DNA of 28,597 nt from JAXDBW01 sp034678405 (lineage in GTDB: Bacteria > Patescibacteriota > Patescibacteriia > UBA10025 > JAHIVO01). How positions within the stretch are numbered: position 1 is the first letter of the stretch; the number at the start of each line of letters is the position of its first letter. The notes under the pieces were generated by a model that did no database searches, had not been told where the DNA came from, and worked only from the letters and a program-made list of their open reading frames with translations. Below, piece by piece: positions 22,261 through 28,597 of this stretch. The stretch spans positions 1-28,597 of the forward strand of contig JAXDBW010000006.1 in the NCBI GenBank assembly GCA_034678405.1. The letters are read 5' to 3'. Position numbers and translations under genes: made by a program.

Positions 22261-23145
22261 TTAAGGGAGCGTAGTAAAACGTTTCGTCAGTCGCTGGTAG
22301 AGCGTGTCCGGGACACGGAAGTAGTCCCACTGACGACTGATCGGGGCCTCACAGCCCTGCTCTATAGTACCATGAAAATCGCTTCCCCCCGTAATCAAGA
22401 GCTCGCGCTGGAGTGCCAGGTGCTGATAATGTTCGATCTGGTGCCACGAGTGATAGGGGGATAGCACCTCGAGGGCGTCCAGCCCCACATCATGGAGCTC
22501 GATGATAACATCGTCTGCTTCATAGGAGAGCTGCTGGCCGGGGTGGGCGAGAGCAGTAAATCCGCCAGCCGCATGGATGGTCTCTATGGCCTGAGCGGCC
22601 GGTATTTCGGATAGCTGAAATGAACCCGGGGCGTCAGAGCCGAAGTAGTGATTTATCTTTATAAAGAAATCATCGATGGCATCGCCCAATTCCCGTTTCA
22701 TTTTTTCAATATTTTCCGGATGTCGTTCCATTTCCTGCAGGACGTGGATGGCGCCAAAATTATCTGAGGGCAGGTCGTGGATATGGGCGCCATCTAGCAC
22801 GAAGCCGTGTCGCTGTAGTGCGCGTACTGATCGCTCAAGGCGTCGAGCATTGTCCGTACGGAGAGCGTCAAATAATGCCTGCAGTTTTTTATTATTGACC
22901 TCAAAGTTGTATCCGAGGAGATGGAGTGGTTGACTATGATGTTCGACATATAGCTCGACACCCGTGATGGCTTGTATGCCGTGAGACTCGGCCGCCGCCA
23001 GGAAATCGGGCACTCCAGCGATGGTATTATGATCAGTCAGCGCCATCACCGACAGCCCCTGGCTGGCGCCCTGCGACACCAACTCGGCCGGGGTCAGTGA
23101 GCCCTCAGAAAAGCACGAGTGAAAATGAAGATCGATAGAAGCCAT
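22261..23145 (-). CDS. PHP-domain phosphoesterase
   Basis: 294 aa. The four PHP metal motifs are intact: DLHFHSCFSEG (D5, H7, H9), ALTDHNTIAG (D38, H39), GVELYV (E64) with a nearby HH, then ALAHPGQ and GGSDFHG near residues 198 and 263. The layout resembles the YciV/RnaAM group, which removes phosphate from nucleoside 3',5'-bisphosphates or short RNA 5' ends. A phosphatase for sugar phosphates is an alternative given the operon. It begins 2 nt after the kinase-like gene stop (TAA-ct-ATG). Confidence 0.9.
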   Translation of the reverse strand: MASIDLHFHSCFSEGSLTPAELVSQGASQGLSVMALTDHNTIAGVPDFLAAAESHGIQAITGVELYVEHHSQPLHLLGYNFEVNNKKLQALFDALRTDNARRLERSVRALQRHGFVLDGAHIHDLPSDNFGAIHVLQEMERHPENIEKMKRELGDAIDDFFIKINHYFGSDAPGSFQLSEIPAAQAIETIHAAGGFTALAHPGQQLSYEADDVIIELHDVGLDALEVLSPYHSWHQIEHYQHLALQRELLITGGSDFHGTIEQGCEAPISRQWDYFRVPDTLYQRLTKRFTTLP

Positions 23146-23147
23146 AG

Positions 23148-24131
23148 TTAGATACGTTGGTGGGAGAGATGTCCATGGATATGTCCGACACAGTATTCGG
23201 CGAGGGAATGGAATTTCTTTTTGTCAGGGTAATAATGATAGCCGACGACATTGAATACCGACTGGATAAATACGGTAGTATACCAGAGGCGCTCGGCGTC
23301 GTGATATGATTGCCACTGTTTTCGATATCGCTGGTAGAGCTGGTGTTGCCAGTCGGGGTGTTCGTAGGCGCGGAGCCAGATGGCCACATAGTCGTATGTC
23401 GGTAGCGCCCAGCCGATATTTTCCCAGTCAATAATTTTCATTCCTTTGCTCGTGCGGACGAAATGCGCAGGATAGAGCTCCTGATGAGCGAGTACCCGGG
23501 GAGCATTACGGAAGAGCGGCGTGGAGCGCATGAATATTTTTTTGCATCGCGCGGTGATGCCTGGCGTCTCAGTGAAGGCGTCGATCTGGTCTCGGTATGG
23601 CTCAATAAACTGCCAAAGGTAGGAGGGCGCCTGTGGCTGATAGAGGAGTTCATTGAGGCTCTGCGGTAGGTCGCGCGCGGTGATAGCCTGGAGGGTTTCG
23701 AGTTGTGTCGAGAGCCAATTGAGATGCGGGGTGGTAAAGAAGGATTTTGTAAATTTTACCTCATTGGTGCGGACCGCCTGGGCGGTGCCTGCAGTCCACT
23801 CACGGATATACCAGGCATGCGGGCGGCTGTCCCCGGCAAATACCTCGGGGACGGCTGAGACGAGTGGCGATTTCGCTTCTCCGAGATGCTGCAGAAAGAG
23901 CGTCTCCCGAGCTAGCTTCTCATTGGTCAGTGTATCCTCGCTCGCTGGCCGGAGGCTGATTTTAAATATTGCCTTGCGTCGCTCCCAGGTGCCGCTGGCG
24001 AGGTAGTATCGTGGTGCCTGAGACATGAGCTTGGTCTGATGGAAGTTGTGCTTTCGTTGCAGTTCGGCGACGTGAGCAGTAAATTCTTTCTTGGCTGCTC
24101 CACGGAGTGGTTGGTGATTACCCATGACCAT
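23148..24131 (-). CDS. APH-fold kinase-like protein with altered catalytic loop
   Basis: 327 aa of the aminoglycoside phosphotransferase/choline kinase fold. The nucleotide-binding Lys is K57 in AIFKISL, with a partner Glu near E76. The catalytic loop reads LAHQELYPAHF (H216 to H223 within it), where the family has HxDxxxxN: the catalytic Asp is Glu218 and the metal-binding Asn is His223. The following IIDWE motif (D235) and the GWALPTYDYVAIWLRAY block are normal. Members of this fold phosphorylate many small molecules, including maltose (maltokinase). In an alpha-glucan operon a sugar kinase is an attractive idea, but the changed loop leaves activity open. A second ATG 6 nt downstream is possible. 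The gene starts 2 nt after the GH57-A stop. Confidence 0.78.
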   Translation of the reverse strand: MVMGNHQPLRGAAKKEFTAHVAELQRKHNFHQTKLMSQAPRYYLASGTWERRKAIFKISLRPASEDTLTNEKLARETLFLQHLGEAKSPLVSAVPEVFAGDSRPHAWYIREWTAGTAQAVRTNEVKFTKSFFTTPHLNWLSTQLETLQAITARDLPQSLNELLYQPQAPSYLWQFIEPYRDQIDAFTETPGITARCKKIFMRSTPLFRNAPRVLAHQELYPAHFVRTSKGMKIIDWENIGWALPTYDYVAIWLRAYEHPDWQHQLYQRYRKQWQSYHDAERLWYTTVFIQSVFNVVGYHYYPDKKKFHSLAEYCVGHIHGHLSHQRI

Positions 24132-24133
24132 AG

Positions 24134-25516
24134 TTAGTGTTTGCGGGTTAGTTGGTCTTTCTTTTCAGTCAGCTCAGTCACTCGATTACGGATTTGCGCG
24201 GCTCGTTCATATTCCTTGGCTTCAGCCGCTTCATGCATTTGCTTTTCGAGGTTTTCTACCATCCGGTTGAATTCATCCTCGGGAATATAGGGCATATCTG
24301 TCGTGATCCGCTGCGTGACATCCTCGTCGGCCGATTTGGCCATCGTATCGACTTTGCCGGAGCGCTGCCAGTCGAAGGCAGTGAAGATAATGTTCTGGTA
24401 GAGTTGTTGGGCGCGCGCTTTGTCTGTATCGCCAGCGGTCGACGTGCGGATGATATCCCGGAGCTCTTTGGCACCCGCTTCGATCATCTCAATGCTCCAC
24501 CAGGGCATCGCTGAGGCCCACCAGTACTGATCAGAGTGGATGGCCCGGTCGAGCTGCTCACGCACTGTCGCATAGTGTGTGTCGCCTGGTTTCATGGCGT
24601 GCACGGCGTTGATGGCGAGATTGGTTAATTCCCACTGCATGTCGTGGATTTCATTATCTGTATCTTTCCAGCGGGAGTAGGGAGTGTTTTGTTCAATATC
24701 TCGCTTCATCAGTGCCCAGGAGGACGGCTGCGGATCAATCGGTGTTCGCTTCGGGAATACGTCGATCAGTTCGGTGAGGGTTGCCGACTTCAGCTCGGGC
24801 GTTTCATAGAGATCGAAGAGTAGCTGCTCCAGGCCGGGTCGGTGGTGACCAAACGTTTCTCCATCCATAGCCGTGATGAGATATTCATCTTTGTGCACCC
24901 GATCACCGAGCAGCTGGACGAGCATACTCGAGGAAAAGACGCTCATGCCGATTTCCGCGGATAGGATGCGGAAGCTCGTATCCCGTTCACGGAAAAAGAT
25001 AAAAAAATCATCATGCCCGGTCAGGGTGTAGAGTGATGACCAGTCGATATCATTCGTTTTGCCGGAGAAGGCAAGTTCGTCGAGGATGATCCAGCGATAT
25101 CCCTGGCTCGCGATTACCTCACCCACTTCGCGACTGTAGGCCATCTCCGGCGGGAAAAAGCCGACTGGGTGATAGGCATCGCCAAAGTATTTTTTGTTCG
25201 TTTCCGTGTTGAGTTCGATTTGCCGTTTGATTTCCTCGGCGGGCATGAGGGGAAGGAAGGGGTGGTATTTCGCGCTCGCGGTCAGCTCTATTTGTCCGCG
25301 GCCGGCCAGCTCTTTGATCCCACCGATCACGTCCTGACAGTCATAGCGGTCAAAGAGTTCGGTTAGGCCCGCGTTAATATTTAGGGTAAGTCGCGCCCTC
25401 GGATGCTGCTTCAGACCAGCAATCAATTTGCGGTAGCTTTCATTCGCAATTTTTTTTACCCAATATTCTTTTTGGGTGGGGGGTTGGTAGATGTGGAGGA
25501 AATTTGCCCAGTACAT
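24134..25516 (-). CDS. GH57 glycosidase A with C-terminal UVR motif
   Basis: 460 aa. GH57 enzymes act on alpha-glucans (amylase, branching enzyme, amylopullulanase, 4-alpha-glucanotransferase). Conserved region 1 is the N-terminal LHIYQPP. The nucleophile is E124 in GFFPPEMAYS, and the acid/base is D218 in AMDGETFGHHRPG; YWWASAMPWWSIEM is a further block shared with copy B. No signal peptide, so it acts in the cytoplasm. After the catalytic part (to about 380) comes a tail whose last 45 residues, MVENLEKQMHEAAEAKEYER to AAQIRNRVTEL, match the UVR (UvrB/UvrC interaction) motif. That combination is unusual. It lies directly after copy B with 3 nt between. Confidence 0.88.
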   Translation of the reverse strand: MYWANFLHIYQPPTQKEYWVKKIANESYRKLIAGLKQHPRARLTLNINAGLTELFDRYDCQDVIGGIKELAGRGQIELTASAKYHPFLPLMPAEEIKRQIELNTETNKKYFGDAYHPVGFFPPEMAYSREVGEVIASQGYRWIILDELAFSGKTNDIDWSSLYTLTGHDDFFIFFRERDTSFRILSAEIGMSVFSSSMLVQLLGDRVHKDEYLITAMDGETFGHHRPGLEQLLFDLYETPELKSATLTELIDVFPKRTPIDPQPSSWALMKRDIEQNTPYSRWKDTDNEIHDMQWELTNLAINAVHAMKPGDTHYATVREQLDRAIHSDQYWWASAMPWWSIEMIEAGAKELRDIIRTSTAGDTDKARAQQLYQNIIFTAFDWQRSGKVDTMAKSADEDVTQRITTDMPYIPEDEFNRMVENLEKQMHEAAEAKEYERAAQIRNRVTELTEKKDQLTRKH

Positions 25517-25519
25517 ATA

Positions 25520-26743
25520 TTATTTACTAATCCGTTTACCCCCGATGTAGTGTACATATTCGTAGGGGCTGGCCGCGAGATAGCGCTTGGCCACTGATTT
25601 ATATTTTTGAGATTGTTGCCAGCTACTCGTGTGATTGGTGATGCGGGTGGCAAGACCAGTTGCCCAGGTTTCGTTTGGTTCTATCAGTTTGATGATATCC
25701 ACGAGCTCCATTGTTTTGGTATCGACGATCTCTTTACTCCACCATGGCTTGGCCGACGCCCACCAGAATTGATCAGAGGCGAGACGCTGGTCGAGCAATT
25801 TTCTCGCCCGCGGATAGTATGGGTGTCGCCGGTGTCGTGTGACAAATCGGACAGTTTTATAGAGGAGCAGCCATTGGAGTTGGTGGATAGGGTTGGTGCG
25901 GTCGTCCCAGAGGATATAGGGTTCACGGCGCTTGAGTTCACTCGGTCGCGAGGACCAGCTACTGCGCAGGGGACTGACTGACGCCGTGGCGTGATATGTT
26001 TTGAGCAGCTGACTGATGGTAACTGACTCAACGCGGGCATCGGTCATCAATCGTTCCCACAGCTTGTCGGCGCCCGGTCGATGATGACCAAGCCCCTCAC
26101 CATCAAAGGCGGTAATCAGAGTATGTTCGGAGCGGCCACCCTGTTTGAGCTCTGTCCAGAATGCCGCCGGTCGCGAAAGCGGAGCGCGGAAGGCGAGGAA
26201 GTCACTAATAAATTTATTGCGGAAGACGACCGCCTGCTTGGTCTGGCGGTGGATGTACTGAGTATCGGGCGTGACCTCACCAAATCGTCCGGTGTGGGCG
26301 ATCTCATCGAGGATCATGTAGCGGAAACCAAGCTTCTGGGTCACTCGCGCGACAGCCGGACTGTAGGCAAGTTCGGGTAAGAAGATGCCCCGCGGCTGGT
26401 AGACAGCGCCGAGGATTTTTTTGTTTACTTGGGTATTGAGCTGTATTTGCCGACGCATCTCAGCTTCAGGTAATTTCGGGAGAATCGGATGGTATAGGGC
26501 TGAGCCGAGCAGCTCGATCTGGCCCTGGCGAGCAAGCTGGCGGATATCACGAATAATGTCGTGATACTTGAGTGCTCGCAGCTGCTCGCTCAAGGATCCG
26601 GCGCAGTTAAGTGTAATCCGTATCTCGGGATGTCGCTTCAGAATGCGCATCAGCGGTCGATAGCTCTCCCGCGCGACTTTGCGCACGGTGGCTGCCGGCC
26701 AATGAGGAGGTTGGTAGATGTGGAGGATGTTTGCCCAGCGCAT
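25520..26743 (-). CDS. GH57 glycosidase B
   Basis: 407 aa paralogue of the next gene, sharing the opening WAN(I/F)LHIYQPP. The nucleophile E124 (IFLPELAYS) is at the same position and the acid/base is D214 (AFDGEGLGHHRPG). It shares FWWASAKPWWSKEIVD but lacks the UVR tail, ending instead in a basic segment, YVHYIGGKRISK. The protein is notably Arg/His-rich. Residue identity between the two copies is moderate, so the duplication is old and the substrates may differ. A cytoplasmic alpha-glucan-active enzyme is expected; whether it is an amylase or a transferase cannot be decided. Gap to glycogen synthase 2 is 2 nt (TAA-ct-ATG). Confidence 0.88.
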   Translation of the reverse strand: MRWANILHIYQPPHWPAATVRKVARESYRPLMRILKRHPEIRITLNCAGSLSEQLRALKYHDIIRDIRQLARQGQIELLGSALYHPILPKLPEAEMRRQIQLNTQVNKKILGAVYQPRGIFLPELAYSPAVARVTQKLGFRYMILDEIAHTGRFGEVTPDTQYIHRQTKQAVVFRNKFISDFLAFRAPLSRPAAFWTELKQGGRSEHTLITAFDGEGLGHHRPGADKLWERLMTDARVESVTISQLLKTYHATASVSPLRSSWSSRPSELKRREPYILWDDRTNPIHQLQWLLLYKTVRFVTRHRRHPYYPRARKLLDQRLASDQFWWASAKPWWSKEIVDTKTMELVDIIKLIEPNETWATGLATRITNHTSSWQQSQKYKSVAKRYLAASPYEYVHYIGGKRISK

Positions 26744-26745
26744 AG

Positions 26746-28236
26746 TTATGACTTCCTCTGTTTCTTTTTCTTCTGCGCTAGGGTGTAGAGCTGGATGTAT
26801 TTGCTCGCGGGCAGCTCCCAGGAATACGTCTGGTCCATGGCGCGGGCAGTCAGCTGTTCCCAGCTGTCACTATATTTATAGTTCTCCAGCGCTCGAGCCA
26901 CGGCAATCAAGAAGTCGGTCGATGTATAGTGTTTAAACACGAAACCATTGCCCTTCTTGCTCCGGGGACTGAAATTAGTGACCGTGTCAGAGAGTCCGCC
27001 GGTTTCATGGACGATGGGGATCGAGCCGTAGCGCAAACTAATGAGCTGAGACAAACCACAGGGCTCAAAGCGGGACGGCATCAGAAACATATCAGAGCCA
27101 GCATAGACGAGCGAGGCCATTTCTTCGGTAAAGGGGGTGTAAATACCCAGTCGCTTGGGATGTTTCTTGGCAACTTTTTTGAAGAAGGCGATGTATTCTT
27201 TGAATCCACTACCCACGATAACCATCTGCAGCGGCATGCGCATCAGCACATCAATTGTTTCCATGATAAGACGAAATCCTTTTTGCTCGGTTAATCGATT
27301 GACGACACCAATCATTGGTACGTCGGGCCGTTCGAGGAGTTTCACCTTTTTCTGCAGGGCTAATTTATTTTTCTTCTTACGGGCAATGCTCGCAGTCGAG
27401 TAATGGTGCGGGATATATTTATCAAATTCAGGATTATAAATAGCATAATCAATACCGTTGATAATCCCATAGAGGTCTTCTTTGCGTTGCCGCAAATATC
27501 GATCCAACCTCTGGCCGAGTTCCGGGGTGGTAATTTCTTCAGCATACCGCTCACTGACCGTGCTGATGACATCAGCAAAAAAGATAGCCCGCTTCGTAAA
27601 ATTGAGCTTCTTAATCCGTGGCAGGGTCTTCAGCGTCGGATCGCTCCGGCCGCTGTCGGCACGCCGAGGATCGACAGCCCACCAGTTGCCCGCCATCTGG
27701 AAGGTGAGGTTGTGAATCGTAAAGAGTGTGGCAGTCTTCTTGAGGGTGGGATACCGCTTTCGTTGCTTGGCTAAAATGTTGGGGATGAGGCCCGTTTGCC
27801 AGTCATGACAGTGAATGATATCCGGCCTGAGCTTGATCCCCTCGAGTAGTTTCAGGACTGCAATATTAAACACGAGAAAGCGGAGGTTGTCATTGGGGTA
27901 GCCATATACTTTTGACCGATCGGTAAAGAGTGGACCGTTGGCGACGAAGAAAATTGTGAAATTCTCACTGTATTGCAGGGCGCAATATTTGATAGTGAAT
28001 TTTTTCTTGCTGACGGTGACCGTGGCTTTAAACGGAATTGGCTTGAGGTCGAGGTTCTGATCTTTAATAAATTTGTAGTATGGGGTGACCGCCCAGACAT
28101 GATGGCCCTTTTCCGAGAGTGCTTTGGGCAATGATTTAGCCACGTCGGCCAGTCCCCCCGTCTTTGAGTATGGGGCGACCTCGGATGCAACACTGACGAT
28201 GCGTAATTTTTTTGTTTTAGATTTTGTCACGGGCAT
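26746..28236 (-). CDS. glgA: Glycogen/starch synthase, copy 2 (GT5)
   Basis: 496 aa. After a Lys-rich start (MPVTKSKTKKL) the GlgA fold opens with VSVASEVAPYSKTGGLADVA, so the nucleotide-sugar motif is KTGGLADV. Further blocks are DIIHCHDWQTGLIPN, LFTIHNLTFQ, NGIDYAIYNPEFD, IGVVNRLTEQKGFRL, and MFLMPSRFEPCGLSQLISLRYG. The tail is basic (KKKKQRKS). It is as complete as copy 1 and may use another primer or build another chain length. It begins 2 nt after the ruvC stop (TAG-ta-ATG), so it is tied to ruvC transcription. Confidence 0.94.
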   Translation of the reverse strand: MPVTKSKTKKLRIVSVASEVAPYSKTGGLADVAKSLPKALSEKGHHVWAVTPYYKFIKDQNLDLKPIPFKATVTVSKKKFTIKYCALQYSENFTIFFVANGPLFTDRSKVYGYPNDNLRFLVFNIAVLKLLEGIKLRPDIIHCHDWQTGLIPNILAKQRKRYPTLKKTATLFTIHNLTFQMAGNWWAVDPRRADSGRSDPTLKTLPRIKKLNFTKRAIFFADVISTVSERYAEEITTPELGQRLDRYLRQRKEDLYGIINGIDYAIYNPEFDKYIPHHYSTASIARKKKNKLALQKKVKLLERPDVPMIGVVNRLTEQKGFRLIMETIDVLMRMPLQMVIVGSGFKEYIAFFKKVAKKHPKRLGIYTPFTEEMASLVYAGSDMFLMPSRFEPCGLSQLISLRYGSIPIVHETGGLSDTVTNFSPRSKKGNGFVFKHYTSTDFLIAVARALENYKYSDSWEQLTARAMDQTYSWELPASKYIQLYTLAQKKKKQRKS

Positions 28237-28238
28237 TA

Positions 28239-28597
28239 CTACTTCGTACGAAATTGTTTAGTTTGAGCACAGCAGACGGCGATAGCCAGCGCGTCAGCCA
28301 TATCGTCGGGACGCGGGGTGCTTTTCAGCTTGAAGAGAAGTTTTATCATTTTTTGCATTTGCACTTTATCTGCTTGGCCGTAGCCAGTGATGGCCTGTTT
28401 GACCTGGAGGGGAGTGAATTCATGAACCGGGATGCTGGCCTGGTGACAGGCGAGATAGATGACCCCACGAGCCTGCCCGACTGAGAACGCAGTGGTTACG
28501 TTTTTAGCAAAGAAGAGCTGCTCGATACCTACTTTGTGAGGGCGGTGTTTTTTGATCAGCGCTTTTGTTTCTGCGTAGATCGTATCCAGCCGCTGAC
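28239..28597 (-). CDS. ruvC: Holliday junction resolvase RuvC, 3' part (5' end outside window)
   Basis: The last 118 residues of RuvC, running off the window edge; the N-terminal catalytic Asp lies beyond it. Visible: QRLDTIYAETKALIKKHRPH, the catalytic Glu in VGIEQLFFAKN, ARGVIYLACHQASIPVHEFT and TPLQVKQAITGYGQADKVQM. The C-terminal acidic pair is in RPDDMADALAIA. RuvC cuts Holliday junctions with RuvAB during recombinational repair. Being first in a string of glucan genes is unexpected and probably reflects operon packing. Confidence 0.95.
   Translation of the reverse strand, partial: QRLDTIYAETKALIKKHRPHKVGIEQLFFAKNVTTAFSVGQARGVIYLACHQASIPVHEFTPLQVKQAITGYGQADKVQMQKMIKLLFKLKSTPRPDDMADALAIAVCCAQTKQFRTK

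Noticed and set aside
20786..22330. Longer glycogen synthase 1 starting at 22330
   Set aside because: The extra 28 residues overlap the PHP gene and do not resemble GlgA, which normally begins with M-(K/R)-(V/I)-LF.

Overview
The window looks like a chromosomal segment of a Patescibacteria (Candidate Phyla Radiation) bacterium; no finer placement is attempted. The grounds are small single-copy housekeeping genes, a short YidC without the large periplasmic domain, a degenerate DHH-family protein, a T4SS-type two-helix pilin, Asn/Thr-rich exported proteins and very tight gene packing. UGA is used as a stop (rnpA, yidC), so the standard bacterial code applies. Recognisable Shine-Dalgarno sequences are almost absent. 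Several genes instead carry a -10 promoter element only 6-10 nt before the ATG, which suggests leaderless or near-leaderless mRNAs.

Layout. 1-326 has no convincing gene but several hairpins and a probable plus-strand terminator. A small exported protein (327-737, minus) diverges from tsaD (795-1814) and valS (1881-4400). A compact small gene (4523-4693, plus) follows with promoter, RBS and terminator, and its end overlaps antisense the last codons of a 368-aa protein. That protein is the last gene of a minus-strand group: DHH-like protein, PilB/GspE-type ATPase, 368-aa protein. This group diverges from tsaE across a spacer with a perfect 11-bp-arm palindrome lying between the two promoters.

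9371-14077 is the replication-origin neighbourhood. The minus-strand operon rpmH-rnpA-yidD-yidC-PRC-barrel protein diverges from dnaA-dnaN. The dnaA-dnaN gap holds a DnaA box, a GC-rich spacer, DnaA-trio-like repeats and an AT-rich stretch, so it is the best oriC candidate. Downstream come a class A penicillin-binding protein and a ROK sugar kinase (minus), diverging from tyrS plus a T4SS-pilin-like gene (plus), and then a small membrane protein (minus).

19781-28597 is one unbroken minus-strand gene string that reads, in transcription order: ruvC (partial), glycogen synthase 2, GH57 glycosidase B, GH57 glycosidase A with a C-terminal UVR motif, an APH-fold kinase-like protein, a PHP phosphoesterase, glycogen synthase 1 and a GalT-like nucleotidyltransferase. 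Gaps are 2-14 nt and three junctions share the arrangement stop-ct-ATG. The set suggests an alpha-glucan (glycogen-like) synthesis and remodelling system. The kinase-like protein with an altered catalytic loop and the GH57-UVR fusion are its least ordinary parts. No rRNA, tRNA, CRISPR array, insertion sequence or prophage gene was recognised.
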